From: Treponema sp.
GTDB lineage: Bacteria; Spirochaetota; Spirochaetia; Treponematales; Treponemataceae
NCBI GenBank assembly: GCA_017645785.1
Contig: JAGCNW010000016.1
Span: 1-64,000 of the forward strand
Length of the DNA stretch: 64,000 nt
Direction of reading: 5' to 3'
Shown here in pieces: positions 17,672-25,640 of the stretch. Every line of letters begins with the position of its first letter. Within the stretch, counting starts at the first letter, position 1. A model generated the notes under the pieces. The model worked only from the letters and a program-made list of their open reading frames with translations, was not told the DNA's origin and did no database searches. A program made the translations under genes and the position numbers.

Positions 17672-17974
17672 ATGGACATCAAGAAAAATAGAAATGGAAC
17701 CAATGTAGACCTTGTAGTTTCCGGCCGTTTGGATACGACAACCGCTCCCCAATTGGAGGCTGTCATAAAAGAAATGTCTCAGGGTTCAAAAATTATGAAT
17801 CTTGACCTAAGCGGAATTGAATACATGTCAAGCACCGGCTTGCGCGACATTTTGCTGGCCCACAAGATTATGGGCGGCAACGGCGGAAAATTGGTCATTA
17901 AAAAGCCGTCGGACTTTTGCATGCAAGTGCTCGAAGCCACCAGCATGGACAAATTGCTGAACATCGAACGCTAG
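17672..17974 (+). CDS. STAS-domain anti-sigma factor antagonist
   Basis: 100 aa from the ATG at 17672 (GAGG upstream; an earlier ATG at 17651 overlaps the -10 box). It is a full STAS fold: NVDLVVSGRLDTTTAPQLEAV, then IMNLDLSGIEYMSSTGLRDIL. YMSSTGL aligns with the SpoIIAA phospho-site, putting Thr55 (next to Ser53 and Ser54) at the phospho-acceptor position. It is convergent with the SpoIIE-type phosphatase (18067-20085), which carries its own kinase-like domain. The pair probably forms a partner-switching system controlling a sigma factor or another output. Confidence 0.88.
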   Translation: MDIKKNRNGTNVDLVVSGRLDTTTAPQLEAVIKEMSQGSKIMNLDLSGIEYMSSTGLRDILLAHKIMGGNGGKLVIKKPSDFCMQVLEATSMDKLLNIER

Positions 17975-18002
17975 GAACGGTATGTCGCTCCGCAATAAAA
18001 AG

Positions 18003-18066
18003 ATTGCCGCGTCAAGCGCGGCAATGACAGGCATGTCATGTTCGGGCTTGACCCGGACATCTTTTT
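18003..18066. terminator. Two REP-like hairpins between convergent genes
   Basis: Hairpin 1: ATTGCCGCG-TCAAG-CGCGGCAAT (18003-18025). Hairpin 2: ATGTTCGGG-CTTGA-CCCGGACAT (18038-18060, one G-T-type mismatch), followed by CTTTTTTC. The two loops are reverse complements. Hairpin 2 with its T tract is a good intrinsic terminator for the STAS gene. Confidence 0.65.
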
Positions 18067-20085
18067 TCAGAAGCTCTTTTCTATCGTCAATATGTTTTTG
18101 CCGTCTTGACGGCAGTAGCTTACCTTGTCCATAAACTGCTTGGTAAGATAAATTCCAAATCCGCCGAGCCGCCTTTCTTCCGCGCTTTGCGTAAAGTCGG
18201 GGTCGGGCTGCTCCAGCGGATTAAATTCTTTTCCCCAGTCGACAAACGAAACTTTTATGCTGTTGGGCGTTGGATTCTCGCAAACGATTTGCGCCTTGCC
18301 CGTCGCCTCTTCGTATGCGTAATGGCTTATGTTTACGAAAATCTCTTCCGCCGCAAGGTCAATTTTATTTTTCAAATCATTTGAAACGCCGTCCGGCAAA
18401 TTTGACTTTATGAAGTCCAAGACGTCCGCCAACTTTTCGTCGGCGGCGGGCAAGTCCAAAATTCTTTCTTTTGCCTTTGCGCCTTCCGCTCCCGAAAGCT
18501 CGTCAAGGTAGAAGGCAAGCGCCGTTATGTCGTCGGCTTGCGATTCTCCGCCGGCAAAGCGGTCCAATTCCGCGTTGACGGCCTCTATCTTTTCTTTTGC
18601 GGTAAGGGCCGCATTCTTTGCAAGCGCTCCCAAAAGCAGGTCTTCGCCAAAGAGCTGGCCGTTTTTGTTTTGCTCTTCTGTAACGCCGTCGGTGTAGATG
18701 AAGAGGCGGTTTCCCTTGTTTAGCTGAATTTCGTATTCGACATATTTTGTGTCTTCCATCGCGGCAAGCATAATGCCGCTTTTTTCTCTGAGGAATTTAT
18801 ATTCCTTTCCGTCGTAGAGAACGGGAGGATTGTGCGCGGCGTTGGCGTATTTCATCAGGCCCGTGGAAAGGTTTACGCAGCCGAGCCAGCATGTTACAAA
18901 AAGGCCCTGCTCGTTTTCCTTGCACAATTGGTTGTTGACGCGCTCGCAAATTTCGCTTGGTTCGTAATCCTGCGTGGCGGCGTTTCTGATGAGCGCCTTT
19001 GCGATTACCATGAACATCGCGGCGGGGACGCCCTTTCCGCTTACGTCGCCCATGACGAGCCACAGTTTGTCTTTGCCCGTCCAGAAGAAATCGTAAAAGT
19101 CGCCGCCGACTTCTTTGGCGGGAATCATGCTGGCGTAAAGCTGGATGCCCGGATGGTCGGGGTAGGGCGAAAAGTTTTTGGGCAGCATGCCGGCCTGGAT
19201 TCCGCTGGCAACCGAAAGCTCCGCGCTGATGCGTTCTTTTTCGCTGGTCACCCGCATGAGGTCCTTGATGTAGATTTGGATGTCGATGCCCATTTTTTCT
19301 ATGGAGCGGGCAAGGGTTTCGATTTCGTCGTTGGAATGGATTTCCTTGAGTTTGTCGGAAAAATGCGCGTCGTGGGAAGCGAAGCCGTTGGCTTCTCTTG
19401 TAATGCTGACAATCGGGCGGACAAATTTTTTGCTGATGAATGTTCCAAAGCAAATGAAGAACAAGAGCGAAACTATAGGAGCGTAGAGCAAGTCTATGCG
19501 GATGTAATTTTTAAGGACCGAAGTGACGGTGTCCATTTGCTTTTCTACGCAAATGATTCCGACTTTTTTTCCCGTTGAATCGCGCAGGGCGAGCGAAACT
19601 CTTGTCCGCGCGCCGGTTTGCGAGAACATCGTGCTGTCCAATTCCATGCCGCCCTTTTCCATCAAATTTTTAAAGCGGGCGGCCGAAGACGCAGACGTGT
19701 CCTCTTTGTAGCCCGCGTGATACGGATTGAACTTGTTGCGCAGCTTTGTGTTGACTACGTTAAAGACGTAAGTTTTGTACTTGCAGTCCGGCATCTCCGG
19801 AATGATGACGTACAAAAAGCTTATGTCGGTGTTTTCGGTGAGGTTGGCCAACTTTATGAGGGTGTCCTTGTATTCCTCCGACTTTAGGCCTTCGCGGGCG
19901 AACCGCTCCAACTTGTCGCCCTTAAAGTAAGACGCTCCAGTGTAGGCGATTTGCGTCAAAAATGTGTCGTAGGTTTCGCTCAAGATTTTTTTGACCGCAA
20001 AAAAGTCAAAGACAATGTTTGCAAAAAGGCTTGCAAGCGTAAATACGATTATCGCGCCGTTTATTTTTTTTGTTATCGTTGGCAT
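18067..20085 (-). CDS. SpoIIE-type PP2C phosphatase with sensor, HAMP and anti-sigma-kinase domain
   Basis: 672 aa. The start is placed at 20085 (MPTITKK): AGGGAAT lies upstream, and the -10 TACAAT (20108-20113) overlaps the earlier ATG at 20109. Order: membrane helix (~8-28), extracytoplasmic sensor (~30-195), second helix, HAMP, coiled coil, PP2C/SpoIIE domain (~300-495; MIPAKEVGGDFYDFFW, MGDVSGKGVPAAMFM, YTDGVTEEQN), then an RsbW-like HATPase_c_2 domain (IDLAAEEIFVNISHYAY; GGFGIYLTKQFMD). One protein therefore holds both the phosphatase and a possible kinase for the convergent STAS antagonist. Confidence 0.88.
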   Translation of the reverse strand: MPTITKKINGAIIVFTLASLFANIVFDFFAVKKILSETYDTFLTQIAYTGASYFKGDKLERFAREGLKSEEYKDTLIKLANLTENTDISFLYVIIPEMPDCKYKTYVFNVVNTKLRNKFNPYHAGYKEDTSASSAARFKNLMEKGGMELDSTMFSQTGARTRVSLALRDSTGKKVGIICVEKQMDTVTSVLKNYIRIDLLYAPIVSLLFFICFGTFISKKFVRPIVSITREANGFASHDAHFSDKLKEIHSNDEIETLARSIEKMGIDIQIYIKDLMRVTSEKERISAELSVASGIQAGMLPKNFSPYPDHPGIQLYASMIPAKEVGGDFYDFFWTGKDKLWLVMGDVSGKGVPAAMFMVIAKALIRNAATQDYEPSEICERVNNQLCKENEQGLFVTCWLGCVNLSTGLMKYANAAHNPPVLYDGKEYKFLREKSGIMLAAMEDTKYVEYEIQLNKGNRLFIYTDGVTEEQNKNGQLFGEDLLLGALAKNAALTAKEKIEAVNAELDRFAGGESQADDITALAFYLDELSGAEGAKAKERILDLPAADEKLADVLDFIKSNLPDGVSNDLKNKIDLAAEEIFVNISHYAYEEATGKAQIVCENPTPNSIKVSFVDWGKEFNPLEQPDPDFTQSAEERRLGGFGIYLTKQFMDKVSYCRQDGKNILTIEKSF

Positions 20086-20134
20086 GGAAAATTCCCTATT
20101 AGGAACCATTGTAGCGCGATTTTATGGATTTTGC

Positions 20135-20165
20135 AAACAAAAAACCGCCCCCGAATGGAGGGCGG
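20135..20165 (-). terminator. Intrinsic terminator of the amino-acid binding protein gene
   Basis: Read on the minus strand: CCGCCC (20165-20160), loop, GGGCGG (20150-20145), then a T-rich tract. It lies ~47 bp after the stop at 20212. Confidence 0.75.
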
Positions 20166-20211
20166 CCTTTGCGTGATGGCGCGCGTCGCGGGATTCCGCG
20201 TCACGCCGTTC

Positions 20212-20970
20212 CTACTTCAAGTACTTGTCCAAAATCTTCTGGTAAGTGCCGTTGGCGCGGATGTTGGCCAAGCCCTTGTTGAACATGTCGAGCAATTCCT
20301 GGTTCTTGGCGTTCATGATGGCGAATCCGTAGGGAGCGCCTTCGCTTTCCATTCCGGCGGGAATCTTGAGGGGAAGCTTGGCTTCCTTGATGTTAGAGGC
20401 GATGATCGGTGTGTCCTCAACGCAAGCGTCGCTGTTTCCCAAAACTACGTCCTGGTACATTGTCGGAGAGTCTTCGAAAACTGTAACAGAGTAGCCGTAT
20501 TTTGCCTTGAGTGAAAGGGCAAAGTCCATGCCGGCTGTTCCGTTCTTTACGGCAACGTTCTTTCCTTTGAGGTCCTCGAACTTTTCGATTGAAGAGTCTT
20601 TGGCAACGACGAAAGTCTGCGTGGCGTTGTAGTAGCCGTCGCTGAAAATCCAGCCTGAATCAATGCGTTCCTGCTTGATTGTGGCTCCGGCGATCAAACC
20701 GTCGGCCTGTCCAACCTGAACGGCGGCAACCGCTCCGTCCCAACCAAGAGACTGCAAGTCATAGTTAAAGCCCTGGTCTTCGGCGACAGCGGCCAAAAGG
20801 TCAACGTCAATGCCTACGAACTGGTTCTTTTCGTTTGTGTACTCAAACGGGCGGAAGGCTGTGTCAGTGGCGACAATCCATGTCTTTCCTGACTTTTTTG
20901 CCTTTTTAGAGCAAGATGTGGCGCCAAAAAGAATGGCGAACGCGAGCAAAACTGTCAAAATCTTTTTCAT
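20212..20970 (-). CDS. Polar amino-acid ABC transporter substrate-binding lipoprotein
   Basis: 252 aa from the ATG at 20970, chosen for its AAGGAG ribosome site. Lipoprotein signal MKKILTVLLAFAILFGATSC with Cys20. The mature part is a periplasmic binding protein of the SBP_bac_3 family: TWIVATDTAFRPFEYTNEK, FVGIDVDLLAAVAEDQG, GLIAGATIKQERID and NGTAGMDFAL. It should deliver a polar amino acid to the GlnQ-type permease/ATPase encoded at 15172-16573 on the same strand. The separation by SUMF1, STAS and SpoIIE genes is unusual; it has its own terminator. Confidence 0.9.
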   Translation of the reverse strand: MKKILTVLLAFAILFGATSCSKKAKKSGKTWIVATDTAFRPFEYTNEKNQFVGIDVDLLAAVAEDQGFNYDLQSLGWDGAVAAVQVGQADGLIAGATIKQERIDSGWIFSDGYYNATQTFVVAKDSSIEKFEDLKGKNVAVKNGTAGMDFALSLKAKYGYSVTVFEDSPTMYQDVVLGNSDACVEDTPIIASNIKEAKLPLKIPAGMESEGAPYGFAIMNAKNQELLDMFNKGLANIRANGTYQKILDKYLK

Positions 20971-21056
20971 GGTTTTCTCCTTGAGATTTTTCAATTTTAT
21001 AGAATATTAATTTTTTGAGGGGATTGTGTCAAGGCGGAGGCAAGAGGGCGCGTTCC

Positions 21057-21085
21057 TTGACAAAGGGCAAAAAGCGCTTTATACT
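21057..21085 (+). promoter_or_regulatory. Strong sigma-70 promoter of the acyl carrier protein operon
   Basis: TTGACA (21057-21062), 17-bp spacer, TATACT (21080-21085). The ATG at 21098 follows after 12 bases, leaving a leader of only a few bases and no Shine-Dalgarno. Confidence 0.85.
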
Positions 21086-21097
21086 TTAAAAATCGTT

Positions 21098-21358
21098 ATG
21101 GAAGAGCTTAAAAAACAAATCAAGGAGTTGATCATCAGTTCCTTGGAGCTGGAAGACACAACGCCAGAAGACATCAAGGACAACGAACCCTTGTTTGGCA
21201 GCGGTTTGGGCTTGGACTCAATCGACGCGCTTGAATTGGGCGTGGCCCTTAAAAAGAAATTCAACGTCAAGCTTTCCGCGGAAAGCGAGGACAGCAAAAA
21301 GCATTTTGCCAGCGTAAACGCTTTGGCGGAATTCATCAATTCCGAAATCGGAAAATAA
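21098..21358 (+). CDS. Acyl carrier protein 1
   Basis: 86 aa. Phosphopantetheine site GLGLDSIDALELGVALKKKF with Ser41. Start at the ATG 21098 just after a strong promoter. First of a tight run: ACP1, ACP2, AMP-ligase/membrane fusion and EamA permease. The LDSIDALEL pattern and pairing with a second ACP are typical of specialised lipid or aryl-polyene-like pathways rather than the housekeeping AcpP. The acyl group carried is unknown. Confidence 0.9.
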   Translation: MEELKKQIKELIISSLELEDTTPEDIKDNEPLFGSGLGLDSIDALELGVALKKKFNVKLSAESEDSKKHFASVNALAEFINSEIGK

Positions 21359-21376
21359 AATTTGGAGGAAACCAAA

Positions 21377-21613
21377 ATGACAAAAGAAGAATTGTTCGGA
21401 AAAATTCAGGAAGTTCTTGAGAGCGACTTTGAGATTGACAAAAGCGAAGTAAAGATGGACTCAAAGCTTTTTGAGGACTTGGACTTGGATTCAATCGACG
21501 CCGTTGACCTTCTTTCTAAGATCAAGCAGTATATGCCCGGAAAGCAGATCGACCCCGAAATGTTCAAGAACGCCAAGACCGTCGAGAACGTAATCGACTT
21601 GCTCATCGCCTAA
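21377..21613 (+). CDS. Acyl carrier protein 2
   Basis: 78 aa. GGAGG at 21364 sets the ATG at 21377; an upstream TTG at 21362 would bury that site. The carrier site is FEDLDLDSIDAVDLLSKIK with Ser39. It differs clearly from ACP1 in sequence, suggesting the two carry different intermediates or meet different partners. It is 4 bp from the AMP-ligase gene, whose product may load one of the two carriers. Confidence 0.9.
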   Translation: MTKEELFGKIQEVLESDFEIDKSEVKMDSKLFEDLDLDSIDAVDLLSKIKQYMPGKQIDPEMFKNAKTVENVIDLLIA

Positions 21614-21617
21614 AAAA

Positions 21618-23612
21618 ATGAATTCGGCCGTTAAAAAAGCCGGCGGAATTTTGCTCGCAATCGCGGGCGTCTTATATCCTGTACTGGTCTTTGTTCTCCT
21701 TGTGGTTTACAAAGCGCCGGTCAGGATTGTTTCTTTATGCGTCCTAGCCTTGGCTTTGGCGTTTTTTTTGTCGGCCACCGGCAACGCCTCCAAAAGCGCG
21801 GACGGAAAGCGCAAGCTCAATCCCAAAAATTTATTCTCTTCGCTTTTTCTTTTGCTGATTGGAGGCGCGTGCTTTGCCAGCAATTCCGCCCTCTTCCTAA
21901 AGCTGTATCCCATTGCGGTGTGCGGAACTTTTTTGTTTGTCTTTGTAACGAGCCTCTTTTCGCCGCCCAACATCGTCTTTAGGTTTGCCACGCTGCAGGA
22001 CAAAAGCATTTTGGCGTCTCCCTTTAAGGGCCGCGTGGAAGCCTATTGCAAAAAAGTGACGCTGGTTTGGTGCGCTTTTTTTGTGTTGAACGGGGCGGCG
22101 GCGGCGTGGACAGTTTTTTGCGCCTCGGAACGCGTATGGGCGTTTTACAACGGCGGCGTTTCGTATATAATAATGGGAATTATTTTTGGAATGGAATTTA
22201 TAGTGAGGAGCGTTGTGAACAAAAAAATGAAAGGTTATTTTCCTATCACGCAATTTAAGGCGGACAGCCGCGCGGACGACCATGTGCTTTGCTATGACGA
22301 TACTTGGACCAAAGGCCAATACAAAACTTGGCTTGACTTTTTGACCGACACCGCGCGGATGCGCAAGGTTGTCGAAGGAACGGGAGCCAATGAATTTATT
22401 TTGCACTGCAACGACTACTGGCTTTTTTTGGTCACCTTCGTTGCGCTCCTTCAATGCAAAAAGCAAATTATGCTTACCGCCAACATCACGCCGGAATTCA
22501 TAAAAGAGATGCGAAAGCCCGGCTACCAGTTTTGGACTGACGCCGAAAACGTTCCCGACACCTTGTTCATTCCGGCGGCCTTGCAAAACGCTCCGCAAGT
22601 TACGGAAGCGGAAATAAGGACCGCTCCTCAAATTGTCGCCGACGAAACGCGCATCCATATGTTCACTTCGGGCAGCACGGGAAAGCCCAAAGACGTAATC
22701 CAGCGCATGACGGAATTTAACGAAGACAACGCCTTTGTCTTTAGCAAGTGGGGCGATGAGTTTACAAAACGAAAGTTGGTCGCCACGGTAAGCCAACACC
22801 ACATCTACGGATTTTTGTTCACAATCGCGCTGCCCTTTGCGGCTGGAGTTCCGTTCCGCAGGAAGAGAATAGAATTCCCCAGCGAATTTGAAAAACTGAC
22901 TGACGAAAAGTATATGATTATTGCCGTTCCCGCGTTCCTAAAGAGAACGAATGACTCGCAAGACAAGCTGCCCTTGAACGACTGCTTTATCTTTACAAGC
23001 GGCGGCGTCCTTTTGCCCGAAGTCGCCAAGCGGACAAACGAAGTCTTTGGCTTTTGGCCGGTGGAAGTTTACGGCAGCACAGAGACCAGCGGCATCGCCT
23101 ACAGGCAGAGCAAGAACGGTTTGGAATGGACTCCCTTTGACAACGCCGAAATTTGGAAGAACGAGGACGGCTGTCTTGTGATTAAGTCGCCCTACATAAA
23201 AGACCCGGCGGGCTTTGCCACCGCTGACTTGGTAGACATTCACGACGACGGCCGCTTTATTCTAAAGGGCCGCTCGGATTCAATCGTCAAGATAGAAGAA
23301 AAGCGCGTTTCGCTAACGGAAGTGGAAAACCGCCTTTTGCAGACCGGCCTTGTTCGAGACGTTTGCGTCGTCGCGATGAACGACAGGCGCCAGTACTTGG
23401 CCGCCGCCATCGCCTTTAACGACGAGGGAAAGAAAAAATTTGAAGGCGCCAAAAAGTTTGACATCAACATGTTCTTCCACGATTACCTTATGGACTTTTT
23501 TGAGAACGTAGTCATTCCCAAAAAATGGCGCTTCCTTGAGGCGCTTCCCAGCGACTTGCAGGGAAAGCACAAAAAGCTTGAAATCCAAGCGTTGTTCGCA
23601 AAAGAAGAATAG
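21618..23612 (+). CDS. Membrane domain fused to acyl/aryl-AMP ligase
   Basis: 664 aa. Residues 1-~200 hold about six membrane helices, resembling the separate COG4648-type membrane protein of aryl polyene clusters. From ~210 it is an adenylate-forming enzyme: A3 MFTSGSTGKPK (~348), A5 VYGSTETSG (~482), A7 TADLVDIHDDGRFILKGRSDSIVKI (~534) and the A10 Lys in LPSDLQGKHKK (~651). It should activate a carboxylic acid and hand it to an ACP at the inner face of the membrane. The position after two ACP genes supports this. The substrate cannot be read from the sequence; ketosynthases and dehydratases of full aryl polyene clusters are absent. Confidence 0.8.
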   Translation: MNSAVKKAGGILLAIAGVLYPVLVFVLLVVYKAPVRIVSLCVLALALAFFLSATGNASKSADGKRKLNPKNLFSSLFLLLIGGACFASNSALFLKLYPIAVCGTFLFVFVTSLFSPPNIVFRFATLQDKSILASPFKGRVEAYCKKVTLVWCAFFVLNGAAAAWTVFCASERVWAFYNGGVSYIIMGIIFGMEFIVRSVVNKKMKGYFPITQFKADSRADDHVLCYDDTWTKGQYKTWLDFLTDTARMRKVVEGTGANEFILHCNDYWLFLVTFVALLQCKKQIMLTANITPEFIKEMRKPGYQFWTDAENVPDTLFIPAALQNAPQVTEAEIRTAPQIVADETRIHMFTSGSTGKPKDVIQRMTEFNEDNAFVFSKWGDEFTKRKLVATVSQHHIYGFLFTIALPFAAGVPFRRKRIEFPSEFEKLTDEKYMIIAVPAFLKRTNDSQDKLPLNDCFIFTSGGVLLPEVAKRTNEVFGFWPVEVYGSTETSGIAYRQSKNGLEWTPFDNAEIWKNEDGCLVIKSPYIKDPAGFATADLVDIHDDGRFILKGRSDSIVKIEEKRVSLTEVENRLLQTGLVRDVCVVAMNDRRQYLAAAIAFNDEGKKKFEGAKKFDINMFFHDYLMDFFENVVIPKKWRFLEALPSDLQGKHKKLEIQALFAKEE

Positions 23613-23613
23613 A

Positions 23614-24612
23614 ATGAAAGCGACTGAAAACGAATGCAAGCCTAAAACTGCGGCCCTGAACCCGGTGGCCGCGCTTGCCCTGTGCGCGCTCTTGTGGAGC
23701 TTTGGCGGCCTTGTCATAAAACTTATAAAGTGGGACGCGCTTGCCATTGCCGGCGTCCGAAGCCTTTTGGGAATGCTAACGGTGACGATCGCCTTTAGGC
23801 GGCCGCCGAAACTGTTTATCCGGCAAAACGAAAATGGTTTGCAAGACCAAAAAGCGGGCGACGGAGATTGCAGGCAAGACCAAAAAGCGCGGCCCCAAAA
23901 AATCGACTGGCGCGCCACGACAAACCTTTTGCTCGGCGGCTTTTTTTACGCGGCCACAATGCTGCTATTCGTTCCGGCGACAAAAATGACGACCGCCGCC
24001 AACGCGATTTTGCTGCAATACACAAATCCGATTTACATAATAATTTTTGGGCCGCTTTTGGCCGGCGAAAAAAGCGACTGGATTGACATCGCCGCCGTGG
24101 CCGGAATCTTGGCCGGAATGGTCTTGCTCTTGTGGGGCGACCTTGGCGGAGGACAAATGGCCGGAAACATTTTGGCGCTTTTGTCGGGAGTGACTTACGG
24201 CGGAACCACGATTTTTTTGCGGCGGGCAAAGAACACGCGGCCTTCCGATTCGCTAAACCTTTCGTGCCTCTTGTCGTTTTTGTTCGCGATTCCGTTCATC
24301 GTAAAGGCGGGTCTTCCGCAAAGCGCCATGTCATATCCCGCCCTCTTGTGCCTGGGCGTTTTTCAAATAGGAATGCCCGCCGTCCTTCTTTCCATCGGAA
24401 TAGAAAAAGTTCCCGCGCTAAGCAGCGTAATCATCACGATGATAGAGCCGATGATGAACCCGGTCTGGGTGGCGCTTTTTGCGGGCGAAGTTCCCAGCGC
24501 CTCCAGCATTTTTGGAGGGCTAGTGATTTTGGCCTGCATCGTGGCGCACGTGGCCTTAAAGCGCGCGGCGGCGGTAAGGAAGATGCGGAACGCCAATCGT
24601 TTGCAAGACTAA
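23614..24612 (+). CDS. EamA/DMT-family transporter
   Basis: 332 aa with ten predicted membrane helices in two EamA repeats (LCALLWSFGGLVIKLIKW...; NILALLSGVTYGGTTIFL). The start at 23614 is 1 bp after the ligase stop, giving a four-gene run. DMT permeases export or import metabolites; here it might move the product of the ACP/ligase module, but that is a guess from position. The loop at ~75-90 (GLQDQKAGDGDCRQDQKARPQ) and the last residues (NRLQD) are encoded by copies of a short DNA repeat. The stop overlaps the convergent NUDIX gene by 4 bp. Confidence 0.85.
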   Translation: MKATENECKPKTAALNPVAALALCALLWSFGGLVIKLIKWDALAIAGVRSLLGMLTVTIAFRRPPKLFIRQNENGLQDQKAGDGDCRQDQKARPQKIDWRATTNLLLGGFFYAATMLLFVPATKMTTAANAILLQYTNPIYIIIFGPLLAGEKSDWIDIAAVAGILAGMVLLLWGDLGGGQMAGNILALLSGVTYGGTTIFLRRAKNTRPSDSLNLSCLLSFLFAIPFIVKAGLPQSAMSYPALLCLGVFQIGMPAVLLSIGIEKVPALSSVIITMIEPMMNPVWVALFAGEVPSASSIFGGLVILACIVAHVALKRAAAVRKMRNANRLQD

Positions 24613-24800
24613 AAAGCGGCGCGGCAAAGCTCCTTATACGGCTTGCACAACGCAAGCGAAAGCGCGGCGACGCGGCCCGACTGGGGCAACTCAATTTGCG
24701 CGGAACTAGAATCGGTGGCAAGACCCAAACTGTCGCCGCCGCCTTGAGCGCTATAAAGCCCAAGAAGCGGGGAACGGCAATCGGTTGCAAGGCCAAGAAG
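23835..24800. repeat. Cluster of short in-frame repeats (TTGCAAGACCAAAAAGCG family)
   Basis: Copies or variants begin near 23838 (TTTGCAAGACCAAAAAGCG), 23871 (GGCAAGACCAAAAAGCG), 24600 (TTTGCAAGACTAAAAAGCG), 24716 (GGCAAGACCCAAACTG), 24746 (AAGCCCAAGAAGCG) and 24783 (GTTGCAAGGCCAAGAAGCG). All lie inside coding sequence without breaking frame, in a loop or tail of the EamA protein and in the C-terminal part of the NUDIX protein (LLGLATD units). Related copies lie at about 6890-6930 in the GH18 gene. Confidence 0.6.
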
Positions 24801-25640
24801 CGCCGCGTGCGGAAGCCAGCGCTCCGGCAAATAATTTTTGTTACTTCCCGCTTCAAACAAAGGAAGAAATTTTTGGTGCAGGATTTCGTTCAGCATTTTT
24901 AAAGAAGCAAAGCTTGGCGAATCTTTTTTTGCCGCAAGAAAAACGACCTTGCCCAAAAAAGAATCCGTTCCGCCAAATTCCAAGTCAAGGCCTTGCCCGC
25001 CCAAGACATCGCGCGCCGCCTTTGCAAAATCGTCAAAGGCTTTTTGCAATTTGGGCAGAGCGCCGGGCTCCGCGTGAAAGGCTCCCAATGTGACGTGTGG
25101 CGGAACCGAATGTTCAATTAAAAAATTGTTTCCGCAAATTTGCGCAAGGCGTTCTTGGACGGCCTTGACGCTTTGGGCAGCGGCGTCGTCAAAACAAAGA
25201 GAAACTGCGTAAGTGGAATAAGCGTTCAATCGCGCGGCGACCTTGTCCAAAATCGCTTCGTCGGCCGGAAGCCACTTGACCGAACGCAAATTGTCCGCGC
25301 CAAGCCAGGCCGCGCTTTGTGCCTCAAGCAAGTCCAAGCCGCCGGAGACAAGGGCGCATTCAAAGCACTGCATGCTAAGGTGAAAGTCCGGGTAGTCCCA
25401 TTCAACGTCCGCGATTTTTTTTCCAACGCTGATTTTTGACGCAAGCTCCTCGCGGATTTCGCGGACAAGCGCTTCTTGCGACGACTCGCCGGCCTCAATC
25501 TTTCCGCCCGGAAACTCCCACCAGCCCTTCCAGTCGCCATAACCTCGCGCCGTGGCAAAGACCTGGCGCTGCCCTTGGGCAGTGGCGCGGAATATGACTG
25601 CGGCGACGACGCGGAGGGTTTTGCGGTTTGTTTGTTGCAT
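24609..25640 (-). CDS. NUDIX hydrolase fused to a 2H phosphoesterase-like domain
   Basis: 343 aa. N-terminal MutT-type NUDIX domain with FPGGKIEAGESSQEALVR followed by EIREEL (~42-67), as in 8-oxo-dGTP or CTP pyrophosphatases. From ~145 there is a 2'-5' RNA ligase/2H-like domain: first motif PPHVTLGAF (~185), second PHAAL (~274), where Ala replaces the usual Ser/Thr. Just after the second motif are three repeat-encoded LLGLATD-type units (~278-310), which may disturb that active site. The fusion could couple nucleotide clean-up with RNA or cyclic-phosphate processing; this is inference. Convergent with the EamA gene. Confidence 0.75.
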   Translation of the reverse strand: MQQTNRKTLRVVAAVIFRATAQGQRQVFATARGYGDWKGWWEFPGGKIEAGESSQEALVREIREELASKISVGKKIADVEWDYPDFHLSMQCFECALVSGGLDLLEAQSAAWLGADNLRSVKWLPADEAILDKVAARLNAYSTYAVSLCFDDAAAQSVKAVQERLAQICGNNFLIEHSVPPHVTLGAFHAEPGALPKLQKAFDDFAKAARDVLGGQGLDLEFGGTDSFLGKVVFLAAKKDSPSFASLKMLNEILHQKFLPLFEAGSNKNYLPERWLPHAALLGLATDCRSPLLGLYSAQGGGDSLGLATDSSSAQIELPQSGRVAALSLALCKPYKELCRAAF

